From Sporosarcina cascadiensis (GTDB lineage Bacteria; Bacillota; Bacilli; Bacillales_A; Planococcaceae), in NCBI RefSeq assembly GCF_009650995.1, contig NZ_WHVV01000002.1, positions 62,001 to 126,000 on the forward strand: a stretch of 64,000 bases of DNA, in the 5' to 3' direction. A model generated the notes under the pieces. The model made no database searches. It was not told the origin of the DNA and saw nothing but the letters and a program-made list of their open reading frames with translations. Below, in pieces: positions 56,295 through 64,000 of this stretch. The translations under genes and the position numbers were made by a program. Position 1 is the stretch's first letter. The number at the start of each line of letters is the position of its first letter.

Positions 56295-56904
56295 TATTAT
56301 ACAGGATTTATTACCTTCTTATATTGATGGTATTTGCAGTGATGATACTGCTTCTGAAGTAGAAACCCATATTGAGAGCTGCACACAATGCAATCAAACT
56401 TTACAAATAATGCGGCAGCCGATGCAGTATATTGCCGAGACAAATGTTGAAGAAGCGAAAGAACCTTTCAAGCGAATTAATAAAAAGCGGCGGGTACAAG
56501 TTATTGCTGCTTCGCTGTTGACATTTTTCATTATGATAATTGGTTATCAAGTCTTTCAACATGTAGGGGTTGTTAATCAATACTTTTCGCCCATGGTCAG
56601 CGGAATAGTGAATATAACTGACAACAGTGAAGAATGGCAGAGTATAAGTTTCTCTCATAATTCGATTGACCAACAAGATTTTATAGAATATGACAGCATC
56701 TTTTGGGAAAAGAAGGTCGTTAATGATGCAAATAATGAGAGTAATGTATTGCTCAGAGTAAAGGACGAACAAGGAAATATCATTATTGATGAGTTTCTTA
56801 TTTCGCCCGGTAAAATTGCTGATTTGGAAAAACTAAAGAAAAATCAGAAATATTATTTTGAAATAAAAGCACCTGAAGGGCGCTATAGTATTAATGCGGT
56901 ATGA
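56284..56904 (+). CDS. Zinc-finger (zf-HC2) anti-sigma factor
   Basis: 206 aa. The N-terminal ZAS domain is KCNIIQDLLPSYIDGICSDDTASEVETHIESCTQC, with the His-x3-Cys-x2-Cys zinc site (HIESCTQC) and an earlier Cys. One transmembrane helix (about 75-95, VIAASLLTFFIMIIGYQVF) and an external domain of about 110 residues follow. It overlaps the sigma gene. Likely sequesters the partner sigma factor until an envelope or redox signal. Confidence 0.9.
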   Translation: MKCNIIQDLLPSYIDGICSDDTASEVETHIESCTQCNQTLQIMRQPMQYIAETNVEEAKEPFKRINKKRRVQVIAASLLTFFIMIIGYQVFQHVGVVNQYFSPMVSGIVNITDNSEEWQSISFSHNSIDQQDFIEYDSIFWEKKVVNDANNESNVLLRVKDEQGNIIIDEFLISPGKIADLEKLKKNQKYYFEIKAPEGRYSINAV

Positions 56905-56966
56905 GCATGGAATACTTGGACATTCCAGAATCAAGGCTTAGAATTCCTCTGTTATCATCAGGAAAT

Positions 56967-56994
56967 TGTAACTTTTCCCCAAACATAAAGTCTA
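56967..56994 (+). promoter_or_regulatory. ECF-type promoter for the lipoprotein gene
   Basis: TGTAAC (56967-56972), 16-bp spacer, AGTCTA (56989-56994). This is close to TGTAAC-N16-CGTC. It lies between the anti-sigma gene and the lipoprotein gene, so the lipoprotein may be a direct target of the neighbouring sigma factor. Confidence 0.5.
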
Positions 56995-57017
56995 ACTTAT
57001 AAAAGGGGGAAGAACAA

Positions 57018-57590
57018 ATGAAGAAAATACTGATCATTTTTTTATTACTCACACTCAGTTCCCTTGCTCTGTTCGGCTGTCAGAAAACGGAGCAAGTGAA
57101 GGATGAAGAGCGATTGCCGGAGCCGAATGAACTAAAAACAACGGCTGAAGTTATGGAAGGTGATTTCATTTATCGCCTTGTTTCGGAGAAAGATCACTAC
57201 GGCGAAGGGGAAGATGTGAAAATTTACGCGGAGCTGGAATATATAGGTCCCGAAAATGAAATGGAAATCAGACACGGCAGTTCACCGTTTTTATTTCCTA
57301 TGACAGAAACTACACGGAATTATGAAATTGAATACGGAGTTACTATGGCAGAGGAGCGTACCGTTTTGAAAAAAGGTGAGCCGCTGCGCCAAGAAACCCG
57401 TGGGGGAGGAAGCTACTCGGAACACGACCCGGAAGAGTATAAAGAATTTATGAAAAAGGTTATGAAAGAAGACTATCCAAGCGGTCATTATATTGTGGAC
57501 GGATATGCAAGCTTTGACACGGCGGGCGATGTTGAAAAGGAATACCTGATAGAAGCGCAGATTGAGTTTATTGTAGACGGGGAAGAATAG
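57018..57590 (+). CDS. Putative lipoprotein
   Basis: 190 aa. Signal peptide with lipobox LALFGC; the modified Cys is at about residue 21. The mature part is mixed beta and acidic: GDFIYRLVSEKDHYGEGEDVKIYAELEYIG resembles the Ig-like BsuPI-type domains that bind or cap surface proteins. AAGGGGG precedes the ATG. It follows the sigma/anti-sigma pair and has its own ECF-type promoter, so it may be an envelope-stress effector. Confidence 0.78.
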   Translation: MKKILIIFLLLTLSSLALFGCQKTEQVKDEERLPEPNELKTTAEVMEGDFIYRLVSEKDHYGEGEDVKIYAELEYIGPENEMEIRHGSSPFLFPMTETTRNYEIEYGVTMAEERTVLKKGEPLRQETRGGGSYSEHDPEEYKEFMKKVMKEDYPSGHYIVDGYASFDTAGDVEKEYLIEAQIEFIVDGEE

Positions 57591-57641
57591 GCTGTATACT
57601 GATGAAAAACTCAAACTAAATGATAAAAGGGAGGGTCAGTC

Positions 57642-58169
57642 ATGTCAGCAACCACTGTTCAAAAAGCTAAAAGAATCATAGAAGGTCTGGAATATGGTGC
57701 GTTTATTACTTCTAAGGAATGGGAAAGCCGGAACTTTGAGTATTATTTTAATTATTTTTCGAGTTCAGATGCAGAGGTGAGAAAATATTCGCTTCTGGTT
57801 TTTGCGTCAGGTCTTGGAAACTGGTATGCATTGTCTGCTTTTATTTTTAAGCCGGTTGAAGAATTACGAAAAGATCCGTTGTTTGACCCGGACGCTTACT
57901 ATTACTTACCTGATTATATTGAGTCTTTCTTAAAAAATCGGGAGGGTATAGAGTCAGAATACCCGGGATTATATACAATGATCATTCATTTATTGATAGA
58001 ATTAGATAATAGAGAGTCATTTGATCTGCTATTTCCTGAACATGAATTGTTCCAGCGGTTAAGAGAAGAAGTTCTAAACAGCGCAGATATAGGAAATCGA
58101 TTGATGTATGATGATTTTCAACAGCTGCTGTATGATATGGGACTGCCGAACTTTTATAAGCCGCAGTAG
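57642..58169 (+). CDS. Hypothetical soluble protein
   Basis: 175 aa, helical and aromatic-rich: IEGLEYGAFITSKEWESRNFEYYFNYFSSSDAEVRKYSLLVFASGLGNWYALSAFIF, then YYYLPDYIESFL and MYDDFQQLLYDMGLPNFYKPQ. No signal peptide or membrane helix. AAAGGGAGG lies before the ATG. The size and mix of residues fit small immunity-type proteins, but no toxin is adjacent. I do not assign a family. Confidence 0.72.
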   Translation: MSATTVQKAKRIIEGLEYGAFITSKEWESRNFEYYFNYFSSSDAEVRKYSLLVFASGLGNWYALSAFIFKPVEELRKDPLFDPDAYYYLPDYIESFLKNREGIESEYPGLYTMIIHLLIELDNRESFDLLFPEHELFQRLREEVLNSADIGNRLMYDDFQQLLYDMGLPNFYKPQ

Positions 58170-58211
58170 AATGAAATACTTCAGTAAAATTATTTTCATA
58201 AGGAGTCTGCT

Positions 58212-58478
58212 ATGTTGATCTATTTCACGCTTGTCGCTGTGTTTGTGTTTATTATTGTAATCAGCACAGTCATCGGATATCTATTTCATGAATTCAGCGG
58301 GAAACTCGTCACTTCTGGAAGAATTAGATGTATAGCAGGCATGGTTGTTTCGGTACTCGTCAGCATAATCATGACCAAGCTGCTGCTTTTCGGTATCTGG
58401 TACTATTACGCGGCTGCCGCTGTGGTGACGGCCGTATTATATATAGTGCTCCTGAAATATTCCCAATCAAGACACTGA
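58212..58478 (+). CDS. Small three-helix membrane protein
   Basis: 88 aa with three hydrophobic helices (about 2-24, 40-60 and 62-82) and few charges outside them. AAGGAG precedes the ATG. No family recognised. It lies 42 bp after the previous hypothetical gene and may share its operon. Confidence 0.72.
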   Translation: MLIYFTLVAVFVFIIVISTVIGYLFHEFSGKLVTSGRIRCIAGMVVSVLVSIIMTKLLLFGIWYYYAAAAVVTAVLYIVLLKYSQSRH

Positions 58479-58580
58479 CCTTGCATGCTAATGATTACGA
58501 ATTTACACCGCTTATTCCTGTACGGATCAGCGGTGCTTTTTTTATTTGCCTGTACATAGAATGAAAAGACGAAAGAAAGG

Positions 58581-59675
58581 ATGGTTGGCATATACGGTCA
58601 TATTACTGAATACATGGGAACGGCTTATACAGGCAAAGGGGTCATGCATAAATATGAGGAGCTGCTGGAGGAATCACGGAAGACGATATTCCTTAAATGT
58701 CTGCCTACACATTCGCTGTCGCAGGTGCTGAATGATCTGGCGGTGTACTTCGTGAAAAGGGGGCATCCTGTCGACCGCTTCATGAATCCCGGGCATACGG
58801 ATAAAACCGATGCGATTTACGTCAATGAACTGAAGCTGTTTATCTTGCAGGCTTCGCACCCGATTTCATTCGAACCGACGGATTTAGGGGGACGGCATAA
58901 GGTGTTTTGTTTCTACGATGTCTATCATCAGGAACATTTATACCAGCAGCATGAAGAAGTGGGCGATTTGCTGAAGCAGGAAAAGTACAGTTTCGGAAAA
59001 TCTCTGGCCGCCCTGGAAAATGCCAAAGAAATTCATGACGAGTGGGAAGCGGTCAATATTCAGCGGATGGACTGGGATCGGCATACCGCTTTGACAGAAC
59101 AATTGAAAGAGGGGATTTTTGGGACGATTGAATTGGCAAAAACCGCGGACATTTCCCACCGGATTATCGGTTCCCTGTCTGCCGGCAAAGCGCATGATTT
59201 CATTCCGTCTATCACGAAACGAATGCGCAGGCGGCTGCTGATTAAAGGATTAGCAGGAACCGGTAAGTCGACGATGATGCGCGCGCTCGGTGAAGAGGCG
59301 GCGAATCGGGGCATCGATGTACTGTACGGCTGGTGCGGACTTGATCCTTCCAGCATTGATCTCGTACTGTTCCCTGAGCTTTCCGTTTGTTTATTTGATT
59401 CGACGAAACCGCATGCCTATGATCCGGAGAGCCCACGTGATGAGCTGGTGGATCTCGTGCCCTTCTGTGCAGAAGATCAGCAGGCGGAGAAATTGATTGA
59501 GGACATCAGCCGCCGCTATGCAGAAGCAATCGCAGATGCATCCGGCTATATGCAGACCGCCATGAAAGCCCAGAATGCTGCCCGCGTGCAAATGGACCGC
59601 TCGTTGAATGTCGAAGTATTCGAAAAGAAACTGCAGACGCTGTACGCGCTGATCAAAGCGATGGACGGGAATTAA
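58581..59675 (+). CDS. P-loop ATPase with a degenerate N-terminal half
   Basis: 364 aa. The C-terminal half has an intact Walker A (LIKGLAGTGKSTMMRALGEEA, about 216-235) and an LFPELSVCLFDST motif. The N-terminal half looks like a duplicate of this fold, but its P-loop reads LKCLPTHSLSQVLNDLA, with Gly-Lys-Ser/Thr lost. The two-domain layout resembles a Bacillales family of unnamed nucleoside-kinase-like ATPases. The ATG at 58581 is immediately next to AAAGG, so the start is uncertain; an ATG at residue 12 is an alternative. Confidence 0.75.
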   Translation: MVGIYGHITEYMGTAYTGKGVMHKYEELLEESRKTIFLKCLPTHSLSQVLNDLAVYFVKRGHPVDRFMNPGHTDKTDAIYVNELKLFILQASHPISFEPTDLGGRHKVFCFYDVYHQEHLYQQHEEVGDLLKQEKYSFGKSLAALENAKEIHDEWEAVNIQRMDWDRHTALTEQLKEGIFGTIELAKTADISHRIIGSLSAGKAHDFIPSITKRMRRRLLIKGLAGTGKSTMMRALGEEAANRGIDVLYGWCGLDPSSIDLVLFPELSVCLFDSTKPHAYDPESPRDELVDLVPFCAEDQQAEKLIEDISRRYAEAIADASGYMQTAMKAQNAARVQMDRSLNVEVFEKKLQTLYALIKAMDGN

Positions 59676-59685
59676 AGAATGGAAA

Positions 59686-59853
59686 CGCACCAATAATGCG
59701 CATCAGCGCACGAAAGAAGGCCGGAAGCGAGCCAAAGCTGCCCGGCAACGCACCATACGTCAGCGGCAGCGCACCAATCCGGCTTCCAACCGAGCCAAAC
59801 CGCCCTTTCACCGAACCAAACCGGCTTCCAACCGCACCAATTACATCCGGCCA
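59686..59853. repeat. 21-bp phased array, family II, eight units
   Basis: CG cores of CGCACCAA, CGCACGAA, CGAGCCAAA and CGAACCAAA type start at 59686, 59707, 59728, 59749, 59770, 59791, 59812 and 59833, each exactly 21 bp apart. The 11-12 bases between are mostly unique, though CCGGCTTCCAAC recurs. It fills the gap between the convergent ATPase and bshB2 genes. Confidence 0.9.
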
Positions 59854-59855
59854 AT

Positions 59856-59884
59856 AAAAAAACCGCAGACACTCTGCGGTTTTT
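59856..59884. terminator. Bidirectional terminator (ATPase / bshB2)
   Basis: AAAAAACCGCAGA pairs with TCTGCGGTTTTT around CAC. It directly follows the family II array and ends both convergent genes. Confidence 0.92.
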
Positions 59885-60551
59885 AGTCGAATTTATAAGT
59901 ATAAGATTCTTCATTGTGGAGCCAGCTCAGTGCTTCCGGATCCTTCTCGGCCCAGCGCTTTTCCATATCGGGCAGCATCCAGACCGTCTGGGAAGCATGT
60001 GCCCGCAATGCAGCAATTTTCTTATCCGCCACGTCGCTCACATCGAACGCAACATCCGGCTTGCCGATTATTTCCACCGTCTCATTCGCGAACGCCTTCA
60101 CGTGCAATACCGGACGTTTGTCTTCCGGAATTCTCCGTACCGCTTCGACCATTGCCGCACCTGTCGCATTATGGTCGGGATGCACAGCCAGCGTCGGATG
60201 GAAGGTGATGACTAATGAAGGGTTTAATTCCTCAATCAGATCGGTCATCATCTGCACCAGCTTTTCCGGGTCTTCGAATTCAACCGTTTTATCGCGCAGC
60301 CCCATCATCCGCAGATCGGTCAGTCCCATTGCGGCGCATGCATCCAACAGCTCCTGCTTTCGGATCTGCGGCAGTGTTTCGCGGTTGGCGAATGGCGGAT
60401 TGCCTAAATTCCGGCCCATTTCACCGAGAGTCAGGCAGGCGTACGTCACGGGAACTCCCATTTCGATATACTTAGCAATCGTTCCGGCAAGCCCGAAAGT
60501 TTCATCATCGGGATGAGGGAAAACGACTAATACATGTCTTTCATTTTGCAT
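59883..60551 (-). CDS. bshB2: Bacillithiol biosynthesis deacetylase BshB2
   Basis: 222 aa, zinc-dependent LmbE-fold deacetylase. The metal motif is FPHPDDETFG (His, Asp, Asp), with a further His in HPTLAVHPDHNATG. It removes the N-acetyl group of GlcNAc-malate, the second step of bacillithiol synthesis; bshA and bshC are elsewhere. The order yojF-bshB2 (18-bp gap) matches B. subtilis yojF-yojG. AAGGGAG lies before the ATG. Confidence 0.93.
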   Translation of the reverse strand: MQNERHVLVVFPHPDDETFGLAGTIAKYIEMGVPVTYACLTLGEMGRNLGNPPFANRETLPQIRKQELLDACAAMGLTDLRMMGLRDKTVEFEDPEKLVQMMTDLIEELNPSLVITFHPTLAVHPDHNATGAAMVEAVRRIPEDKRPVLHVKAFANETVEIIGKPDVAFDVSDVADKKIAALRAHASQTVWMLPDMEKRWAEKDPEALSWLHNEESYTYKFD

Positions 60552-60569
60552 GATAAAAAATCTCCCTTC

Positions 60570-60920
60570 TTAATAAGCAAATGGCGTTTCGCTGATTTCA
60601 AACGCCACTGCAAGCTTTCCGTCAGGCCCGAGACCTGCCATTAACAAGCGGTCGTGCTCGTCCAGCTCATAATGCGTGATACCCTGCGCATAAATCCAGC
60701 CGCTCGGCAGTTTCAGCCCGATACGGTGAGGGGAGTCGCCTGCTACTTTTCCGAGTTCATAGCGGATGACAATATTTCGAATGAACGCGCCGGCGTTGAA
60801 AAAGCCTTCCTGAAAGTGAGCGGCATATGATCCATTCGTCGTTTCCAAATGAATATATACATCTTTATTGGCAAAGGAGTCCAGTAACTCCTGTAAATGA
60901 TTTACGTCAACAGTTTGCAT
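60570..60920 (-). CDS. yojF: YojF family protein (DUF1806)
   Basis: 116 aa, soluble. The sequence VDVNHLQELLDSFANKDVYIHLETTNGSYAAH and FNAGAFIRNIVIRYELGKVAGDSPHRIGLKLPSGWIYAQGITHYELDEHDRLLMAGL is characteristic of DUF1806/YojF. It is co-transcribed with bshB2, as in B. subtilis, but its role in bacillithiol metabolism is unproven. AGGAGG precedes the ATG. Confidence 0.9.
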   Translation of the reverse strand: MQTVDVNHLQELLDSFANKDVYIHLETTNGSYAAHFQEGFFNAGAFIRNIVIRYELGKVAGDSPHRIGLKLPSGWIYAQGITHYELDEHDRLLMAGLGPDGKLAVAFEISETPFAY

Positions 60921-61055
60921 ACGTATCCTCCTATGTAGTGCGTTGATTCACGGACAGCAGACAAATGACTGCCGTGTGCAGTGCAATGATTTGTCTGCAA
61001 TCCATATAATCTCAGTATAACGAAAGCGCGCTTTGATTGCGATTAGACGGCTCAC

Positions 61056-61077
61056 AAAAAGCCGGGACAGACCCGGC
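61056..61077 (-). terminator. Terminator of the pdxK gene
   Basis: GCCGGG (61061-61066) pairs with CCCGGC (61072-61077). On the minus strand TTTTTG follows. Confidence 0.8.
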
Positions 61078-61091
61078 AGCAGAGTGGCTCG

Positions 61092-61928
61092 TCAGACTTC
61101 GTGCAGCGTAATATGCGGCGTCTCGAACTGGTTTTTCGCGCCGTGCATGACAGGCCCGACATATTCATTGAGCTTCCAGCCGTGTGTGATGGCGGCCGTC
61201 ACGAATTGCTTCGCTTCGATGACTGCGTCTTTAATCGTCATGCCGTTTGCCAAATTTGCTGTAATAGAGGCCGCAAACGTACAGCCGGCACCGTGATTAT
61301 AATGTGTATCTGCTTTATCAGCTTCCAATAAAGTAAAGCTTCTCCCGTCATAAAACAGGTCGACCGCTTTATCGTGTTCCAGCTGCTTGCCGCCTTTGAT
61401 CACCACATTGCGTGCGCCGAGCTGATGAATTTTCTCAGCAGCCTGTTTCATCTCTTCAATCGTCTTCGGCGTTTTCATTCGCGCCAATTGTCCCGCTTCG
61501 AATAAATTTGGCGTGACAATTTCAGCTTTAGGCAGCAAGTATTCGATCATCGCGTCGGTATTTCCGGGATTCAGTACTTCATCTTCGCCTTTACAGACCA
61601 TGACGGGATCAATAACCACGTGATCCAGGCCCGATTCATCAATCGCCTGCCCGGCAGTGCGAATGATTTCTTCCGTGCTCAGCATTCCTGTTTTGATGGC
61701 ATCGATTCCCGTCGACAGCGCCGTCTTCAGCTGTGCTTTTACGACATCAATAGGCAGTGAATAGACATTATGCGCCCAGTTATTATCAGGATCCATTGTC
61801 ACAACTACTGTCAGTGCAGTCATGCCGTATGTCCCGTGCTCCTGAAACGTTTTCAAATCCGCCTGAATTCCGGCGCCCCCTGAAGTATCAGAACCCGCAA
61901 TCGTCAAAGTCTTCTTTAAACCCATCAT
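61092..61928 (-). CDS. pdxK: Pyridoxine/pyridoxal kinase (ThiD-type PdxK)
   Basis: 278 aa. Ribokinase/ThiD fold: TIAGSDTSGGAGIQADLKTFQEHGTYGMTALT at the N-terminus, VIDPVMVCKGEDEVL, PNLFEAGQLA, and HYNHGAGCTFAASITANLANG, whose GAGC loop provides the catalytic Cys/Asp region. The MDPDNNWAH stretch and overall length match the Firmicute PdxK that phosphorylates pyridoxine, pyridoxal and pyridoxamine; a hydroxymethylpyrimidine kinase role is the main alternative. AAAGGGG lies 7 bases before the ATG. Confidence 0.88.
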   Translation of the reverse strand: MMGLKKTLTIAGSDTSGGAGIQADLKTFQEHGTYGMTALTVVVTMDPDNNWAHNVYSLPIDVVKAQLKTALSTGIDAIKTGMLSTEEIIRTAGQAIDESGLDHVVIDPVMVCKGEDEVLNPGNTDAMIEYLLPKAEIVTPNLFEAGQLARMKTPKTIEEMKQAAEKIHQLGARNVVIKGGKQLEHDKAVDLFYDGRSFTLLEADKADTHYNHGAGCTFAASITANLANGMTIKDAVIEAKQFVTAAITHGWKLNEYVGPVMHGAKNQFETPHITLHEV

Positions 61929-62060
61929 TAAACGTCCCCTTTATTTGCAGATTTTCTTGTATCTAATAGTAAACAACAATCCGCCTGAACACAATTATTT
62001 CGTATATACTATAGGTCTAGTATCTTCTATTAAGTTGCATTATTTGACACTGTGAGAAAA

Positions 62061-62086
62061 TGAAACTTATTACCTTGCAGAACGTA
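62061..62086 (+). promoter_or_regulatory. Sigma-W-type ECF promoter (TGAAAC-N16-CGTA)
   Basis: TGAAAC (62061-62066) and CGTA (62083-62086) are exactly 16 bp apart, the B. subtilis sigma-W consensus. It lies 62 bp before the DUF4230 gene in the same direction. Confidence 0.65.
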
Positions 62087-62147
62087 CAGATAGATAGAGA
62101 TATATGATGTATTTTATCGAATGATCCATATAGAAAGGTCGTGAATC

Positions 62148-62921
62148 ATGAGCAGGCATGATCCGTCTGAATCGCAAAAGCATGAAATCGGACGGGCGGA
62201 GGACGAGGCGTCTGTCACCGCCGAGGAAATGATCACTCCGGGACCAAAGGCGAAAAAGAAACGCAAGCGCAAAATGGGATTTTTGCGGCTGGGCTATACT
62301 TTATGGTCTTCCTGGAGAAAAACGTATATTCTCCTTATTCTGATGCTTGCAGCAGCCATCATTATTCTTCCTGTTGCCGGATTTTATCTCATTAAGATGG
62401 GCTCTACTTTCACGGAACAAAAAGGCGCATTTGTCGAGCATGTCCAGGAGCTTCAGGAATTGACGACGGCTGAAGCGTATACCAAAGTTCTCGTCGAACG
62501 CACCGACAACGAGTTATTCGGGCAGAGCATCGGCGTCAATCTGCCGGGCACGAAACGTAATCTCCTGGTCGTCATCCCGGGCTCCGTCAAAGCAGGGATT
62601 GACTTGAGCAATATTACGGAAAGTGATCTGACAATTGACGATACAGAAAAGACAGTCCACCTGAGTGTGCCGCCGGCGGAATTCCTTGGAGGTGCGGAAA
62701 TTTACTTCGATCAAGTGGAAGTTTATTCGGTAGAAGGATTATTTCGCACGAAAGCGGATATAGAAGAAGGATACGAACTTGCCAATGAAGCAAAGAATTT
62801 AATTTTGGAAGAGGCGTCTGAACAAGACGTACTGCAAACGGCCGAGCGCAATGCGGAGAAGACATTGAAGGAAATGTTTTCATTTGCAGGTTATGAGCTG
62901 GAGGTCGAATTCAAGGAGTGA
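62148..62921 (+). CDS. DUF4230 domain membrane protein
   Basis: 257 aa. A basic N-terminus ([13 protein letters not shown]) precedes one transmembrane helix (about 61-80, [22 protein letters not shown]). The outside domain reads [23 protein letters not shown] and [42 protein letters not shown], the pattern of DUF4230. The C-terminus is an amphipathic helix. A sigma-W-type promoter upstream suggests induction by cell-wall antibiotics or membrane stress. It overlaps the ung ribosome site. Confidence 0.85.
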   Translation: MSRHDPSESQKHEIGRAEDEASVTAEEMITPGPKAKKKRKRKMGFLRLGYTLWSSWRKTYILLILMLAAAIIILPVAGFYLIKMGSTFTEQKGAFVEHVQELQELTTAEAYTKVLVERTDNELFGQSIGVNLPGTKRNLLVVIPGSVKAGIDLSNITESDLTIDDTEKTVHLSVPPAEFLGGAEIYFDQVEVYSVEGLFRTKADIEEGYELANEAKNLILEEASEQDVLQTAERNAEKTLKEMFSFAGYELEVEFKE

Positions 62922-62926
62922 TGCAT

Positions 62927-63619
62927 ATGAAGCCGGTGTTTCACAATGATTGGGATACTGTACTGAGTGACGAATTTGATAAGCCGTACTATCAGACACT
63001 GCGGAAGTTTTTGCAGTCGGAGTATGCAACACACGTAATTTATCCGCAAATGCAGGATATGTGGACTGCTTTCGAATTAACGCCGTATCATGAGGTGAAA
63101 GTGGTTATTCTGGGGCAGGATCCTTATCATGGACCGGATCAGGCGCAGGGAATGAGTTTTTCCGTGAAGCCCGGCGTCAAGATTCCTCCAAGTCTGCGCA
63201 ACATTTTTAAGGAACTCTCTTCGGATTTGGATGTTCCGATACCTGCGAGCGGCACGTTGACAGGCTGGGCCGAACAAGGTGTATTATTATTGAATACGGT
63301 CCTCACTGTGCGCGAAGGTTCAGCCGCTTCACACAGAGGGCAGGGCTGGGAACTCTTTACGGACGAAGTGATCCGGAAACTGTCTTTGCGCAGGGAGCCG
63401 ATCGTCTTTATTCTTTGGGGCCGCCATGCCCAAGAGAAGACGGCTTTGATTAACCGGAGAAGGCATGCGATTATTGAATCAGTGCATCCGAGCCCGTTCA
63501 GCGCGGCCCGCGGTTTTTTCGGCAGCCGGCCTTTTTCTAAGACGAATGATTTTTTGCGCGGATGGGGCGAGGAACCGGTAGATTGGGCAAAAACGTCGGC
63601 AGAACAGCTGCGCGGCTAG
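62927..63619 (+). CDS. ung: Uracil-DNA glycosylase (family 1)
   Basis: 230 aa from the ATG at 62927 with AAGGAG 8 bases upstream; earlier in-frame starts overlap that site. Catalytic motif GQDPYHGP (63-70) with Asp65, the [12 protein letters not shown] loop, and [14 protein letters not shown] with the active-site His. It removes uracil from DNA, the first step of base-excision repair. The order ung, small Cys protein, ywdI matches the B. subtilis ywdF-I neighbourhood. Confidence 0.95.
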   Translation: MKPVFHNDWDTVLSDEFDKPYYQTLRKFLQSEYATHVIYPQMQDMWTAFELTPYHEVKVVILGQDPYHGPDQAQGMSFSVKPGVKIPPSLRNIFKELSSDLDVPIPASGTLTGWAEQGVLLLNTVLTVREGSAASHRGQGWELFTDEVIRKLSLRREPIVFILWGRHAQEKTALINRRRHAIIESVHPSPFSAARGFFGSRPFSKTNDFLRGWGEEPVDWAKTSAEQLRG

Positions 63620-63634
63620 AAAGGGAGTGGGACA

Positions 63635-63811
63635 ATGGCGGTCAACTGCTTCGAATGCATACATTTTTACACGACATGGGATCCCAAAAATCCCCGTGGC
63701 TGCAAGGCTTATGGATTTAAAACCAAAATGATGCCATCCATCGTGGTCAAGCGTTCATCCGGAATGGAATGCTTGAAGTTCGAATCAAAGAAGGGGACGG
63801 GAATACGATGA
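63635..63811 (+). CDS. Small four-cysteine protein
   Basis: 58 aa, starting MAVNCFECIHFYTTWDPKNP and containing RGCKAYGF and GMECLKFE. CxxC plus two later Cys could hold a zinc ion or an iron-sulfur cluster. AAGGGAG precedes the ATG, and the stop overlaps the ywdI start (ATGA), so the genes are coupled. Similar small proteins lie at this position in other Bacillales. Function is unknown. Confidence 0.8.
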   Translation: MAVNCFECIHFYTTWDPKNPRGCKAYGFKTKMMPSIVVKRSSGMECLKFESKKGTGIR

Positions 63812-64000
63812 TTTCATCCGATCAATTATTGAAGGAAATAGAGCGGCAAATCGCCTTGGCGAAACAAGCGCAGAGTGAACAGGTGAAAAGAGAAGCGGTA
63901 TCTGCAGTGCGTGCGCTGTGCAATGTCATGCTGAGTGACTCACCTGCGGCAATTATGCCGTCAGCACCGCAGACTATCCAGCAGCCGGTCGCATCGCTGA
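63808..64000 (+). CDS. ywdI: YwdI family protein (DUF5327), partial
   Basis: The first 64 codons of a frame that runs off the window: MISSDQLLKEIERQIALAKQAQSEQVKREAVSAVRALCNVML, then SDSPAAIMPSAPQTIQQPVASL. This N-terminal helical pattern is typical of YwdI/DUF5327. It overlaps the small Cys protein by 4 bp. The 3' end is missing. Confidence 0.82.
   Translation, partial: MISSDQLLKEIERQIALAKQAQSEQVKREAVSAVRALCNVMLSDSPAAIMPSAPQTIQQPVASL

Noticed and set aside
59686-59853. Possible CRISPR array
   Set aside because: Repeats are only about 9 bp with 12-bp spacers, and no cas genes are present.

Overview
The window looks like a chromosomal segment of a moderately low-GC, spore-forming Firmicute, most likely of the Planococcaceae (Sporosarcina-like). 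The basis is GGAGG-type ribosome sites, many TTG/GTG starts, the yojF-bshB2 bacillithiol pair, the ung-(small Cys protein)-ywdI order known from Bacillus, a BclA-like collagen protein and many ECF sigma/anti-sigma pairs. The genus is an inference.

Layout. 0-16 kb is small accessory genes: a general-stress-type dehydrogenase, lipoproteins, a MazEF-like toxin-antitoxin pair, acetyltransferases, an aminotransferase, two ECF sigma/anti-sigma pairs, a collagen-like spore-surface protein, a PadR/DUF2812 pair with twin operators, a CPBP protease, MepB, an XRE regulator with a membrane partner, and a TetR-YhgE pair whose two operators have identical arms. 16.3-27.7 kb is the highlight: an inducible sulfoquinovose (plant sulfosugar) catabolic cluster. 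It has a promoter with a CcpA-type cre site in the spacer and a GntR-type palindrome just downstream, then DUF4867 protein, Na+/solute symporter, GH31 sulfoquinovosidase, FucI-fold isomerase, PfkA-type kinase, GntR repressor, class II aldolase, aldehyde dehydrogenase and an AEC-family permease. Read as a pathway it imports SQ or its glycosides, frees SQ, isomerises it to sulfofructose, phosphorylates it, splits it to DHAP and sulfolactaldehyde, and oxidises the latter to sulfolactate for export. Every catalytic step after the glycosidase uses a family different from the E. coli yih pathway.

27.9-42.9 kb holds DUF3885, GNAT, a MerR regulator beside a membrane-anchored MutS-like ATPase, a secreted beta-propeller protein, a PAS-(degenerate GGDEF)-EAL protein, an EamA exporter, a heterodimeric ABC exporter with one degenerate ATP site, a YusW-like lipoprotein and DUF2804. 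42.9-64 kb has a tRNA-Ala, amidase_6, nitroreductase, an M20 dipeptidase, a CorC/HlyC protein, an orphan ECF sigma, a cation/proton antiporter, YbaK, a YitT-like protein, a third ECF/anti-sigma pair with a lipoprotein, a P-loop ATPase, bshB2-yojF, pdxK, a DUF4230 gene with a sigma-W-type promoter, ung and the start of ywdI.

The intergenic DNA is unusually structured. There are (i) seven copies of a ~100-bp palindromic GGTGCCTGTGTGC...GCACAGGCACC element, all between 5 and 29 kb; (ii) two families of arrays in which a short motif recurs every 21 bp (two helical turns), mostly where genes converge; (iii) a modular repeat with fixed ends and exchangeable centres near 43.1 and 48.6-49.1 kb; and (iv) a ~61-bp double-hairpin element nested inside two unrelated host repeats with compensatory stem changes. 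These four are the least explained structures in the window.
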